In this document: in pieces, positions 7,691 to 17,169 of the stretch | Numbering within the stretch: position 1 is the stretch's first letter | Layout of the letters: each line of letters begins with the position of its first letter | From: Pseudoalteromonas sp. '520P1 No. 423' | Lineage (GTDB): Bacteria; Pseudomonadota; Gammaproteobacteria; Enterobacterales; Alteromonadaceae | NCBI RefSeq assembly: GCF_001269985.1 | Contig: NZ_BBZB01000001.1 | Coordinates: 3,472,001 to 3,536,000, forward strand | Direction: 5' to 3' | DNA: 64,000 bases | Made by a program: the position numbers and the translations under genes | The notes under the pieces: model-generated | Told to the model about the DNA's origin: nothing | The model's input: the letters and a program-made list of their open reading frames with translations, nothing else | Database searches by the model: none

Positions 7691-9690
7691 CAGCTTACCT
7701 CACCAGATGTAACTGGTTGAGATGACGCTTTACTATCTTTTGTTTTTTGCGAAGCCTTTGAAGTACCTCGGTAACGTTTATCTAGTAAAATAAGTAAGCC
7801 TGCAAAAGACATAATCAAACCACCGAGCCACATCCAACGGATATACGGCTTATGATAGATTCTAAGAGCCCAAGCACCATTACTAAGTTGTTCACCTAAA
7901 GCAACATATAAGTCACGTCCTAAAGACGCATCAACTGCCGCTTCAGTCATAAACTGCATGCCGACATTATAACGACGTTTCTCAGCGTATAATTTAGTGA
8001 CTTTTTCGCCTTCTTTATGAATACTTACAATAGCAGCATGACCTGTATAATTTGCACCTACTATTTCTTTAATACCATCAAAGCGGTAAACATATTCATT
8101 TAATGTCACTGTTTCACCTGGCATCATTCTAACGTCACGTTCAACTGAATAAGCTGATGTTAATGCAACACTGATAACAACACATGCAAAACCAAAGTGA
8201 CCACTTACCATTGCCCAATAACTATTAGTCAACTGCTTTAAACCAACGATCAGACTTGTTTGTTTCGTTGCTCTTTCTACAACATCACATACCGTAGAAA
8301 TTGTAACCCACACAGCTAAAAGAACAGCAATAAATGTCATTGATGAAACTACATCGTAACTTGAGTATAACCAGCTTGCGGTAATGACGATGCTTAATAA
8401 AGCGATTAACAATAATTTATTTTTTAATGCTTTAAATTTATTTTGTTTCCAGCGTAATAATGGTGCAACACCTAAAGCAAATGCAAAAGGAACCAATAAA
8501 TAGCTAAACATTTCATTAAAGAAAGGTTCGCCTATTGAAATAGAACCCATACCAAGTTCTTTGTGCACTAATGGTAATAACGTGCCTAATAAAACAATTA
8601 AGGCTGCAACACATAACAAAATATTATTTAGCCATAGCGCAACTTCTCTTGAGAATAATCGGTAACGCCCTACACTATTAACTTCAGATGCACGCATCGC
8701 ATATAAGGCTAAACTACCACCTACAACAATTGCCAAGAAACCAAGTATAAACATGCCTCGCCCTGGATCTGTCGTAAATGCATGCACAGATACAAGTACA
8801 CCAGAGCGTACTATGAATGTGCCTAACAAACTAAATGAGAAGCCAGCAATTGCTAATAAAACAGTCCATGATTTAAATACGCCACGCTTTTCTGTTGCGG
8901 CAAGTGAATGCAGCAATGCTGTTGCAATTAACCATGGCATCAATGACGCATTTTCAACTGGATCCCAGAACCACCAGCCGCCCCAGCCTAGCTCTGAGTA
9001 TGCCCACCAACTCCCTAATGTAATACCTAATGTTAAGAATAACCAAGCAGCTATCGTCCAAGGTCTAGACCATTTAGCCCAAGTATTATCAAGCTTACCA
9101 GTCAATAAAGCTGCAATTGCGAAAGAGAAAGAAACAGATAACCCCACATAACCCATATATAACAATGGTGGATGAATAATCATACCTGGGTCTTGTAAAA
9201 GCGGATTCAAATCATGACCTTCAACAGGGTAATAAGGTAATAAAGATTCAAATGGGCTAGACATTAATAAGGTATAGAACATAAAACCGACACCTAAAAA
9301 ACCTAAAACACTTAGTACACGTGCACGTAATGGCCAAGGTAAAGATTTAGATGAAATTGATACTAATGCAGTCCAACCAGCTTGCATTACCACCCATAAA
9401 AGCATCGCGCCTTCATGCCCCCCCCAAGTAGAAGTTATTTTATAATACCAAGGTAACGAGCTACTTGAGTTACTTGCCACATACACTAAAGTAAAGTCAT
9501 CGGTTAGGCTGGCATATACTAATGCAGCATAAGAAATAAAAACAAATACACATTGGCCAATAGCAAATGCAGGTGCTGCACGCATTAATCTGAGGTTATT
9601 TGTATACGCTCCCCATAAAGGGTAAATACATAATAAAATAGATAAACCTAACGCAATGGTTAATGAGATATAACCCAACTCTGGGATCAT
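7690..9690 (-). CDS. ccmF: CcmF heme lyase subunit
   Basis: A 666-residue polytopic membrane protein with the tryptophan-rich WWD motif (GWGGWWFWDPVENASLMPWL, about 230-250) and conserved histidines (GGHEGAML, IIHPPLLYMGY). CcmF takes heme from CcmE and ligates it to apocytochrome c with CcmH and CcmI. The length is normal. It ends with a soluble Ser/Lys-rich tail. One-base overlaps join it to ccmE upstream and ccmG downstream. Confidence 0.96.
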   Translation of the reverse strand: MIPELGYISLTIALGLSILLCIYPLWGAYTNNLRLMRAAPAFAIGQCVFVFISYAALVYASLTDDFTLVYVASNSSSSLPWYYKITSTWGGHEGAMLLWVVMQAGWTALVSISSKSLPWPLRARVLSVLGFLGVGFMFYTLLMSSPFESLLPYYPVEGHDLNPLLQDPGMIIHPPLLYMGYVGLSVSFSFAIAALLTGKLDNTWAKWSRPWTIAAWLFLTLGITLGSWWAYSELGWGGWWFWDPVENASLMPWLIATALLHSLAATEKRGVFKSWTVLLAIAGFSFSLLGTFIVRSGVLVSVHAFTTDPGRGMFILGFLAIVVGGSLALYAMRASEVNSVGRYRLFSREVALWLNNILLCVAALIVLLGTLLPLVHKELGMGSISIGEPFFNEMFSYLLVPFAFALGVAPLLRWKQNKFKALKNKLLLIALLSIVITASWLYSSYDVVSSMTFIAVLLAVWVTISTVCDVVERATKQTSLIVGLKQLTNSYWAMVSGHFGFACVVISVALTSAYSVERDVRMMPGETVTLNEYVYRFDGIKEIVGANYTGHAAIVSIHKEGEKVTKLYAEKRRYNVGMQFMTEAAVDASLGRDLYVALGEQLSNGAWALRIYHKPYIRWMWLGGLIMSFAGLLILLDKRYRGTSKASQKTKDSKASSQPVTSGEVS

Positions 9691-10172
9691 TAGTAATCTC
9701 CTTTGGCATTATTATAAACAGGTTTTTCATGCTTAATGCCTTTTAAAGCTTCTGCAACTTCTGGCGGCATATATTCTTCATCATGCTTAGCCAATACTTC
9801 AAATGCTTCAATTGTATCTGGTGCTACAAGGTTTCCTTGCGCTACGATACCCTGACCTTCTCTAAATAAGTCAGGTAAAATACCTTTATACAGTATTTTT
9901 ACAATTGGGCCTTTATCCATTAATTTAAATTCAACATGTAAAGAATTAGGATCTCTTACCACAGAACCTGGCAGCACCATGCCACCAATCCTTAACTTTT
10001 GACCAACAAAAGGTTTTTGTTTTTCAGGACCTTTACCTTCAATTAATTCAGTTGGTGTATAGAACAAGTTGATATTACCTTGAAGTGCATAAAGTACTAA
10101 ACCAACAGCAGTTCCTAAACCAAAAACCACTGCAAGCAGTGTCATCATGCGTTTTTTTCTTCTAGGGTTCAT
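9690..10172 (-). CDS. ccmE: CcmE periplasmic heme chaperone
   Basis: A 160-residue protein: a basic N-terminus ([10 protein letters not shown]), a signal anchor, the OB-fold core ([17 protein letters not shown]) and the heme-binding [13 protein letters not shown] motif with the histidine that binds heme covalently. It shuttles heme from CcmABCD to CcmF. It overlaps ccmD and ccmF by one base each. Confidence 0.96.
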   Translation of the reverse strand: MNPRRKKRMMTLLAVVFGLGTAVGLVLYALQGNINLFYTPTELIEGKGPEKQKPFVGQKLRIGGMVLPGSVVRDPNSLHVEFKLMDKGPIVKILYKGILPDLFREGQGIVAQGNLVAPDTIEAFEVLAKHDEEYMPPEVAEALKGIKHEKPVYNNAKGDY

Positions 10173-10372
10173 TATTGTGACTCCTGCTTTGCTTTTTTAA
10201 TACGTGCTTCACGATCTATCTGTTTAGCAAGCGCATTTAAAGTATGTTGGTGACTAAGTTTACTATCTAAGAAAATACCGATTAAAATCAATGCACATGT
10301 TCCAAAGGATAACCAAACATAAAAGCCATAACCACCCATGGCTATAAAGTCTGAAAATGAATTAAACTGCAT
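10172..10372 (-). CDS. ccmD: CcmD small membrane protein
   Basis: A 66-residue single-span protein with the CcmD pattern [24 protein letters not shown] and a charged cytoplasmic tail. CcmD helps release holo-CcmE from the CcmABC complex. Its start overlaps the end of ccmC by 11 bases. Confidence 0.93.
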   Translation of the reverse strand: MQFNSFSDFIAMGGYGFYVWLSFGTCALILIGIFLDSKLSHQHTLNALAKQIDREARIKKAKQESQ

Positions 10373-11141
10373 CTTTATCTCCTACCTTACTTACTACATT
10401 GGGAGTTTGATTTTTAATTAAATCACGTACCCAAGGACGATGTTTTTCTCGTAACAATATTTCATTTTTTAAACGCATCAATACAACAGCGCCAACAAAA
10501 GCAGCAAATGCAAAGATATTTAACATTAATGGCCAGAACATGCTCGAATCAATCGCACCACCATCAAACTTAGTGATTGTCGCTCCTTGATGAAGCGTAT
10601 TCCACCATTCAACTGAAAAGTGAATAACAGGTAAATTTATTGCCCCTACCAGGGCAAGTATACAAGATGCACGACCCGCACTGCCTTTATCTTCAAAAGC
10701 GTTATAAAGCGAAATAACACCTAAATATAAAAATAATAAAATTAACTCTGATGTTAATCTTGCATCCCACACCCACCAAGCACCCCACATAGGTTTACCC
10801 CATGCAGCGCCTGTAATTAATGCTATTAAAGTAATCGCTGCGCCCACGGGTGCAATTGCAATAACAGCAAGCTCCGCATTTCTTAGCTGCCAAACTAAGG
10901 CAATAAACGCAGCGATTGCCATTGAAGAATATGCCCCCATAGATAGAATGGCTGACGGGACATGTATAAAAATAATTCTATAACTGTCTTTTTGTTGATA
11001 ATCTGCAGGCGCAAAACCTAACCCCCAGACCCAGCCCACAACTAAACTTATCACAGCAACAACCGCTAAATACGGCAATAAGGTATTACACAATCGGTAG
11101 GCTGTTTGTGCCTTTGCATAAGGATGTAACCACTTCCACAT
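10362..11141 (-). CDS. ccmC: CcmC heme-handling membrane protein
   Basis: A 259-residue, six-span membrane protein with the WWD motif (WGKPMWGAWWVWDARLTSELILLFLYLG, about 125-150) and flanking histidines (IFIHVPSAI, VIHFSVEWWNTLHQG). CcmC attaches heme to CcmE. A 67-base gap separates it from ccmB, the only sizeable gap in the operon. Confidence 0.95.
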   Translation of the reverse strand: MWKWLHPYAKAQTAYRLCNTLLPYLAVVAVISLVVGWVWGLGFAPADYQQKDSYRIIFIHVPSAILSMGAYSSMAIAAFIALVWQLRNAELAVIAIAPVGAAITLIALITGAAWGKPMWGAWWVWDARLTSELILLFLYLGVISLYNAFEDKGSAGRASCILALVGAINLPVIHFSVEWWNTLHQGATITKFDGGAIDSSMFWPLMLNIFAFAAFVGAVVLMRLKNEILLREKHRPWVRDLIKNQTPNVVSKVGDKDAV

Positions 11142-11208
11142 AACTAATCCACACTCTTTTTAAACACGACGCATTATATTGACTTGCTACAGCAATATAA
11201 AATTTAAA

Positions 11209-11895
11209 TTAACTCACACTGACTTTTAATGCTGATGAAACAGCAAATGGTGCCGTAACCAAACCTACAGCTAACATTGCACCTAAAATTGCAAGTTGAG
11301 CACTATAATCCAGCGACATTGCACTGGTGTCTATTGCCGACGTTGCAAAAATAAGCACTGGAATATACAAAGGTAAAACCAATAAACTGAGTAAAACTCC
11401 CCCTTTTTGTAAACCAACAGTTAAACCAGCACCAATCGCACCAATTAAACTTAATAACGGCGTGCCTATAAGCAATGTCACTATCGCTGCCTGCATTGAA
11501 TTTGAATCCATATTCAGTAATAAACCAAACATGGGTGATAATAAAACAAGTGGTAACCCAGTGATCGACCAATGTGCTGCTATTTTAGCAATAACAATAA
11601 GCGATGTAGGGTACGGGCTCATTAATAACTGCTCTAACGAACCGTCTTGATAATCGTCTCTAAATATTTTGTCTAAACCCAACATAGTTGACAGTAAAGC
11701 TGCGACCCAAATAATTCCTGGAGCCATGCGTGCTAATAACTGTGGTTCAGGGCCTATTCCCAATGGAAATAAACTAATGACAATCAAGAAAAATAGTAAA
11801 GGATTTATGATTTCAGAACGCTGCCTAAAAGCCAGTAATACATCTTTTTTATATACTGAAAAAAATAACTGACGGTATGAATATTCTCTTTGCAT
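11209..11895 (-). CDS. ccmB: CcmB, membrane subunit of the CcmAB transporter
   Basis: A 228-residue membrane protein with about six spans and the CcmB pattern KDVLLAFRQRSEIINPLLFFLIVISLFPLGIGPEP. With CcmA it forms the ABC complex that drives holo-CcmE release from CcmC. One-base overlap with ccmA. Confidence 0.95.
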   Translation of the reverse strand: MQREYSYRQLFFSVYKKDVLLAFRQRSEIINPLLFFLIVISLFPLGIGPEPQLLARMAPGIIWVAALLSTMLGLDKIFRDDYQDGSLEQLLMSPYPTSLIVIAKIAAHWSITGLPLVLLSPMFGLLLNMDSNSMQAAIVTLLIGTPLLSLIGAIGAGLTVGLQKGGVLLSLLVLPLYIPVLIFATSAIDTSAMSLDYSAQLAILGAMLAVGLVTAPFAVSSALKVSVS

Positions 11896-12530
11896 TAAAT
11901 ACGGTACTCCAAAGATAATATTTTTAAATCATCAAAATGTTCTGTTAAATCTTGATGAGAGGTTAACAAGATACTGCCACCTCTATTTAGCTGCAGCTTG
12001 AACTGCTCTTGAAGTAAGGTAACCCCTTTTTTATCAACTGCTGTAAAAGGCTCATCCAACATCCACAGTTTTGCATCTGAAATCCATAACCGAGCTAAAG
12101 CAACTCTACGTTGCTGGCCTGCTGATAACATTCTAACGGGAATATCTTCCAAACCAACCAAACCTAAATTAGCTAATACTTCATAAACATCTAGCGAATT
12201 TTGCTTTGAAGATTGCGCGTAACCATGAATTTCTTGCCAAAACTGAATATTTTCAATCGCATTAAGCTGTGTATTTACACCCGTTTTATGGCCTATATAT
12301 AATAATTCAGAAAAAAAGTTTTCTTCATCCTCTGATATATTTTTATTAAACCAAAAGCGATTGCCCTGCTCTAATCTTGTAAATCCAGATAAGATCCGAA
12401 ACAATGATGTTTTCCCGGCACCATTAGGACCTTCAATTTGCATGATTGTGCCTTGAGGTAACTCAAAACTTAAGTCCTCAAACAAACAGCGGTCTTGCCT
12501 AATACAGGTTATATTTTCAACTTTTAACAA
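11895..12530 (-). CDS. ccmA: CcmA, ATPase of the cytochrome c maturation ABC complex
   Basis: A 211-residue ABC ATPase: Walker A GPNGAGKTSL, signature LSAGQQRRVALARLW, Walker B KLWMLDEPFTAVD and switch LLTSHQ. First gene of the ccm operon; the whole set ccmA to ccmI reads in one direction with overlaps or very short gaps. Confidence 0.95.
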   Translation of the reverse strand: MLKVENITCIRQDRCLFEDLSFELPQGTIMQIEGPNGAGKTSLFRILSGFTRLEQGNRFWFNKNISEDEENFFSELLYIGHKTGVNTQLNAIENIQFWQEIHGYAQSSKQNSLDVYEVLANLGLVGLEDIPVRMLSAGQQRRVALARLWISDAKLWMLDEPFTAVDKKGVTLLQEQFKLQLNRGGSILLTSHQDLTEHFDDLKILSLEYRI

Positions 12531-12756
12531 CTAAAAACACTCTTAACAGCCCTAAACTTTTTAGGGGTATTTTCTTTAGGAAGTAGTCTATCATAATGGT
12601 ATTACAAAGCGTAAAAGCTTTAGCTGGAATTAAGAGCAAATCGACAAAAAATTGATTTATGCCAATATTTAGTTTTATATAATGGTTTTTTATAAAGATA
12701 AAATAAAATTTAAGGTTTAAATTGTTAAATGAAACATAATAAGTAACTCACTTTAT
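12531..12756. promoter_or_regulatory. Divergent promoter region of ccmA and the FliK-like gene
   Basis: About 225 AT-rich bases between divergent genes. On the plus strand TATAAT at 12678-12683 with TTTATG 16 bases upstream is a possible sigma-70 promoter for the FliK-like gene. On the minus strand ATCATA (12590-12595, reading TATGAT) could be a -10 for ccmA. A small hairpin, CCCTAAA ctt TTTAGGG (12550-12566), lies in the ccmA leader. No sigma-28 or sigma-54 element was seen. Confidence 0.4.
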
Positions 12757-15054
12757 ATGACTGATACTAAAGGCATTTCAAAAAATACAATTGCACAGCA
12801 GTTTTCTATAACTGATGATGCATCATCTTTACCTAAACATCTAAAATCTAACATCGCCTATGACGTCAAAAACGTATCTAGTAGCGGTTCAAAACTACAA
12901 CTAGAGATTAAACTAAATGGTAAATGGGAAAAGGTATCGCTCGCCTTAGACTCAATAAACAATAAAGATATTAAACTCAATGATGGTAAATTGATTATTA
13001 ATGGTGATGGTTCAAAAATAACTTTAATTGCAAATACAAACAAAATAACATCACCATTAAGTACTCAAGATATATTAAAAATACTTAATTTATTTGTTCA
13101 ACCAAAAGCACAAAAAGAGACTTTCATAGATAAAGGTTTTGCATTAAAAGCAAACCAAGAAATATCTCTTCTAGCAAAATTAAATAAAAACCTTAAAAAT
13201 ACACTTATTATTCCTTCTCTTAAAGCAAATATTCAATTACCACCTAATATCGCAAACCAAATAAACTCGAATTCTCATATTTTTCTAAATTTACAAGAGT
13301 CAAACAAACAGATATCAGCTAAGGTATTCCTCCCTAAATCAACGTCACCGGCATTAGAACTAAAATTGCCGATTGAAAAGGTGACACAATGGTTAAAAAC
13401 AACACCCGTTGATTTAATGATAAAAAATACGAATTCAGCAAACACTCAAATTAAGCAAAATAATAATATAGCAGTCGTAAACGTCAATATTTCAGAAAGT
13501 ATTCCAAAGTGGCAAAATGCAAAGCTAATAACTCAAGGTAATATCACTCAAATCAAGCCTATTAGCTCTCCTATAACACTTAACCTAACTAAGAGTATAT
13601 TTACATCATTAATGAATAATAGCGTCAAAACTGATACTGACACAAATATTAATAAGCACACAAAAGAAAGTATTCATCAAAACATAGTAATAAATGAGTC
13701 TAACAAAGTTACGATTCAAAAACCTAAAGATCAAACCACTGCTAACTTAGCAATATCAAAAGGTGATAACTTTAAAGCCCCATTAGAAAAAATAGTTAAT
13801 TCTTTCAAAGCTGCTTTATCGCTAAATGTAAAACAAAATGAAACACGCCAGATAAAACTCGAAATAACCTCCCCGATAAGTGAAAACAAAAATAAACAAG
13901 TTATAGAGACTCAAACGAGTAAAGCAATAAATACAACAGCAAAAGATTTACCCACTCAGACACAAAAGCATCAAGTTCATCAAGCAACAATTAAAGCAAC
14001 ACCGAATTTACTAGAAGCTCAGCAACAATCAAACGTAACAATCAAAAAAGATATAAAGCAAACTGCTAGCCAAACAGATGTCAGTTTAATGAAGGTTGAA
14101 CTAAAACCTAAACTTGAACCTCATAAAGGTAATAAGCAAATTAACTTTAACCTAATTAACAAGCTAACAACCGGTCCCAAAAGAACTCCTAGCTCGACAG
14201 CAAATATAAAAACAGAAAATATATTAAATATAAATAGTGATCCTGAAACTCCCGATTTAAATAAACTCGTAAACCATGCTTTTAGTAGAATGATAAATCA
14301 AACAAATATTTCAGCAGATAAAATACGCACTGAAATATTATCATCAGTTCAACCTAACTTATTAAATAAAACCGAGAAAGAAAATACTTTTAATAACTCA
14401 CTGCAAGATCTCGCTCTCACCATACTAACATCTCATAGTGTGAGCGAAAATGTTCAAAGTAATAAGGACTTAGCAAATAAACAATCTTTAAAGTTAGATC
14501 AATTATTACAACTGATTTTCCCTGGACTTAAATTAAAAACCGCGAATGTAATAAAAGAAACAAATACAAAATCAGGGTTCGCTTTATTACAAGAGCTAGG
14601 CCAAATTCAACAAACAGTGCAACAATCTCAACAACAACTTATTCAAGGTCAATCTGTAAACAATCAAACTGATAATTTATCTAACTCCATCTTACAGTTC
14701 CTACTGCCTATGCAATTACCAGATACAGTAAAACAAACTGAAATTGATTTAGGCCATTACAAAAAGAACACAAAAAATGGCGAAGGTAAAGACGTTTGGT
14801 TTATACGATTAAACTTTAATTTTGAAGCTTTAGGACAATTACAAGCCAATGCACAATTGATGGATAAAAATGTAGATTGTACTTTTTCAAGCTTAAATCA
14901 ATCATTGGTAGATAAAGCACAACCCTATATTCAAATGCTAAAACAAAGGCTGATTGAGCATGGTCTATCTGTTGGTAAAATGGCGATTGAATTTTCTTCC
15001 GAGCGCACTACCGACAACTATAAAGCACATTCAATTATCAATATTAAGGTGTAA
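12757..15054 (+). CDS. FliK-like (hook-length control) family protein, second copy
   Basis: A 765-residue protein. About 1-640 is low-complexity, rich in Asn, Lys, Gln, Ser and Thr, without recognisable domains. The C-terminal 130 residues (about 635-765; LQFLLPMQLPDTVKQTEIDLGHY, KDVWFIRLNFNFEALGQLQANAQL, KQRLIEHGLSVGKMAIEF) have the fold pattern of the FliK C-terminal domain, which contacts FlhB. The true fliK of the operon is at 35622-37478. It is followed after 3 bases by a stand-alone FlhB C-domain gene, so the pair resembles the two partners of the export switch. Function is inferred; some may call it a hypothetical protein. Confidence 0.75.
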   Translation: MTDTKGISKNTIAQQFSITDDASSLPKHLKSNIAYDVKNVSSSGSKLQLEIKLNGKWEKVSLALDSINNKDIKLNDGKLIINGDGSKITLIANTNKITSPLSTQDILKILNLFVQPKAQKETFIDKGFALKANQEISLLAKLNKNLKNTLIIPSLKANIQLPPNIANQINSNSHIFLNLQESNKQISAKVFLPKSTSPALELKLPIEKVTQWLKTTPVDLMIKNTNSANTQIKQNNNIAVVNVNISESIPKWQNAKLITQGNITQIKPISSPITLNLTKSIFTSLMNNSVKTDTDTNINKHTKESIHQNIVINESNKVTIQKPKDQTTANLAISKGDNFKAPLEKIVNSFKAALSLNVKQNETRQIKLEITSPISENKNKQVIETQTSKAINTTAKDLPTQTQKHQVHQATIKATPNLLEAQQQSNVTIKKDIKQTASQTDVSLMKVELKPKLEPHKGNKQINFNLINKLTTGPKRTPSSTANIKTENILNINSDPETPDLNKLVNHAFSRMINQTNISADKIRTEILSSVQPNLLNKTEKENTFNNSLQDLALTILTSHSVSENVQSNKDLANKQSLKLDQLLQLIFPGLKLKTANVIKETNTKSGFALLQELGQIQQTVQQSQQQLIQGQSVNNQTDNLSNSILQFLLPMQLPDTVKQTEIDLGHYKKNTKNGEGKDVWFIRLNFNFEALGQLQANAQLMDKNVDCTFSSLNQSLVDKAQPYIQMLKQRLIEHGLSVGKMAIEFSSERTTDNYKAHSIINIKV

Positions 15055-15057
15055 GTT

Positions 15058-15378
15058 ATGGACAAAGATGATGTTAAAAATAGTGGCAATAAATCTGCAA
15101 TAGGCTTACTTTATGACGGAAAATCAGTTCCTAACGTTACAATCAAGGGCTTTGGTGATTTTGCAGATCACATTATTGAACAGGCAAAAGATAAAGGAGT
15201 TTTAATACATGAAGATAAAATGCTAGCAGATACATTAAAACAATTAGAGTTAGGACAAGAGATCCCAAAAGAACTTTATATTGTTATTGCAGAGTTAATC
15301 GCTTTTTCATACGTAATGCAAGGGAAGTTTCCCACAGGATGGCAAGGGCTTACAGGTAATTTAAACATAAAAGCTTAA
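15058..15378 (+). CDS. Stand-alone FlhB cytoplasmic-domain homologue (EscU/YscU/HrcU family)
   Basis: A 106-residue soluble protein that aligns along its length with the post-cleavage half of FlhB: AIGLLYDGKSVPNVTIKGFGDFADHII corresponds to AIKYDTDKAGAPIVLAKGIDQMALQI of FlhB, and GQEIPKELYIVIAELIAFSYVMQ to GAQIPDQLFVAVAQVLAYVFQLK. There are no membrane spans and no NPTH autocleavage motif. Such proteins are annotated as export-apparatus switch homologues; in some bacteria a free FlhB-C copy can replace the native domain. Co-transcribed with the FliK-like gene. Confidence 0.85.
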   Translation: MDKDDVKNSGNKSAIGLLYDGKSVPNVTIKGFGDFADHIIEQAKDKGVLIHEDKMLADTLKQLELGQEIPKELYIVIAELIAFSYVMQGKFPTGWQGLTGNLNIKA

Positions 15379-15385
15379 ATGCTCA

Positions 15386-15418
15386 CTACTTCCAAAACGA
15401 ATGAGGTGATGGAAGTAG
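15386..15418. terminator. Hairpin between convergent genes
   Basis: Perfect 9-bp inverted repeat CTACTTCCA / TGGAAGTAG with a 15-base loop in the gap between two convergent operons. There is no T-run, so termination may need Rho or be weak. Confidence 0.5.
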
Positions 15419-15443
15419 CAGTAACTAAGCCAATCAAGTGTCT

Positions 15444-15863
15444 TTATTTTTGTTGATGCAAAGAGATCAACAATTCTGCTTCAGCTCTTGGTAATTCACA
15501 CTCTTTCATAACTTCATCTAATTGCGCACCAAGTTCCACCATTTTAACAGCACGAGAATACATTTTAGAGTCTGGGTCGCTATATTGAAGCGCTTGTTGA
15601 TTTTCTGATAACTCCTGACTTAGCTTCTCTTGTTGTACAATACGTTTACCCATATTCAATAGACCACCTCGTAATTCGTCTATTTCACTGCGTAAAATTG
15701 TATTTTGCTGCTTTAAATCTGAAAACCTTTTATTTAAGTCACTATTTAAAATTTTAACTTTTTTATTCGATAAAAATAAAAAAACTATAATACTGAACGA
15801 GAATACAAAGCTTATAATAGTTAAAATTAGTAAAATATTTTCCAATTCTAACAACCTATGCAA
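15444..15863 (-). CDS. DUF2802 membrane-anchored coiled-coil protein
   Basis: A 139-residue protein: an N-terminal membrane span (ILLILTIISFVFSFSIIVFLFL), a coiled coil (about 35-90; DLNKRFSDLKQQNTILRSEIDELRGGLLNMGKRI) and a short helical end (MVELGAQLDEVMKECELPRAEAELLISLHQ) typical of DUF2802. The gene regularly ends the cheY-cheW operon in polar-flagellated gammaproteobacteria, but its function is unknown. Confidence 0.8.
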   Translation of the reverse strand: MHRLLELENILLILTIISFVFSFSIIVFLFLSNKKVKILNSDLNKRFSDLKQQNTILRSEIDELRGGLLNMGKRIVQQEKLSQELSENQQALQYSDPDSKMYSRAVKMVELGAQLDEVMKECELPRAEAELLISLHQQK

Positions 15864-15890
15864 TATTGACTTAATGTTAGAGGAAAAACA

Positions 15891-16388
15891 CTAAAAGTCA
15901 TTTAGGTCTCTCCATTCTTCTTCACTCAACAACTTATCTAAATCAACTAAAATTAATAATTGTTCATTACGATTAGATACACCTTGAATAAACTTAGCAC
16001 TTTCTTCTGTGCCAATGTTTGGCGTACTATCAATTTCTGAACGTCTTAAATAAACCACTTCAGCAACACTATCAACTAAGATACCAATAACTTGCTTTTC
16101 AGCTTCGATAATAACAATGCGAGAATCATCTGTTACATCTAAACCTGATAAACCAAAACGTGTACTCGTATCAATTACTGTTACTACGTTACCACGTAAG
16201 TTTATTATTCCAAGTACGTAACTTGGTGCGCCAGGAACAGGAGCGATTTCTGTATAACGTAATACTTCTTGTACCTGCATTACATTAATACCATAAGTTT
16301 CATTCTCTAGTCGAAATGTCACCCACTGTAATACATCATCACTTGCATCTGCATTTACTGATGTTATTCTTTCTTCATTCATATTCAT
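15891..16388 (-). CDS. cheW: CheW chemotaxis coupling protein
   Basis: A 165-residue single-domain CheW: DDVLQWVTFRLENETYGINVMQVQEVLRYTEIAPVPGAPSYVLGIINLRGNVVTVID is the family signature. It couples receptors to CheA in the array. It stands at the end of the operon, after parP. Confidence 0.95.
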   Translation of the reverse strand: MNMNEERITSVNADASDDVLQWVTFRLENETYGINVMQVQEVLRYTEIAPVPGAPSYVLGIINLRGNVVTVIDTSTRFGLSGLDVTDDSRIVIIEAEKQVIGILVDSVAEVVYLRRSEIDSTPNIGTEESAKFIQGVSNRNEQLLILVDLDKLLSEEEWRDLNDF

Positions 16389-16419
16389 GCTCCCACGCCA
16401 TTATTTTCATTCGTGATAT

Positions 16420-17169
16420 TTATTTTTCAAACTCTCTGCTATCTAACCCTTGCTCGAGTAATTCAGTTAATGAATCAACATCAATCAAAGCACACATTTT
16501 TTCTTTTATTAAACCTGCTAACCAAGGGCGTTTTCCTGATTGCTCTCGCCATTTAACATCATCACTTTGTAACGTAACATTGTTAATTAAACTTTCAGCC
16601 TGTAAACCCCAGCTTGTTTCACCTAGCATTATAAGATATTGATAATTTAAACTTTCCTCAAGTTCTTTATTAAACTTTTCAGGCATAACCCATTGTGCCG
16701 TATCAATTACGTTCAATTTAGTACCACGGTTTAACATAACACCTTTAAACCATTTTGGTTTAGCGAATACTTTATTTATTTCTTCAAGTTTATGAATGCC
16801 GCCTAAAGACTTCAATGGTACAGCTAAAGTCAATCCTGCAACTTTAAAAAACAAGGCTTGAAATTCACCTGTTCGGTATTCTGCTTCTTGCTTTACACTC
16901 GCTATACTTTCTTGCTTTTGTAATTCTTTTATATCATCTACTATTATAGAGATTGTAGGCGGTTTTTCTTCATCTTGCTTAGACTTAACTTTAATTTCAG
17001 CGGGTTTAGTTACTTTTTTAATCGCAGGAACATTTTTTGGCTCTACAACTTGCTCTAGTAACTTTTCAACAGGCTGTAAAACAGTTTTATTTAATACCTC
17101 ATCTTCTGTTAATAGAGCTGTGAGATATTGTTTCATTATTTGTTCATTAGCAAATAAAGGTTTATTCAT
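16420..17169 (-). CDS. parP: ParP, CheW-domain protein for polar array placement
   Basis: A 249-residue protein with a long variable N-terminal part (to about residue 105, Lys/Glu/Val-rich) and a C-terminal CheW-like domain (FQALFFKVAGLTLAVPLKSLGGIHKLEEINKVFAKPKWFKGVMLNRGTKLNVIDTAQWV). In Vibrio, ParP binds CheA and ParC and keeps chemotaxis arrays at the cell pole. The start at 17169 gives an 8-base overlap with parC; an upstream start at 17199 is possible but would overlap more. Position between parC and cheW supports the name. Confidence 0.87.
   Translation of the reverse strand: MNKPLFANEQIMKQYLTALLTEDEVLNKTVLQPVEKLLEQVVEPKNVPAIKKVTKPAEIKVKSKQDEEKPPTISIIVDDIKELQKQESIASVKQEAEYRTGEFQALFFKVAGLTLAVPLKSLGGIHKLEEINKVFAKPKWFKGVMLNRGTKLNVIDTAQWVMPEKFNKELEESLNYQYLIMLGETSWGLQAESLINNVTLQSDDVKWREQSGKRPWLAGLIKEKMCALIDVDSLTELLEQGLDSREFEK

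Noticed and set aside
8753..9151. 132-residue plus-strand open frame opposite ccmF
   Set aside because: Antisense to the most conserved part of ccmF, including the WWD region; no domain pattern.
15058..15378. Considered as a truncated flhB pseudogene
   Set aside because: It has its own start, ribosome-binding context and operon, is intact along the whole FlhB C-domain, and matches a known family of free FlhB-C proteins.
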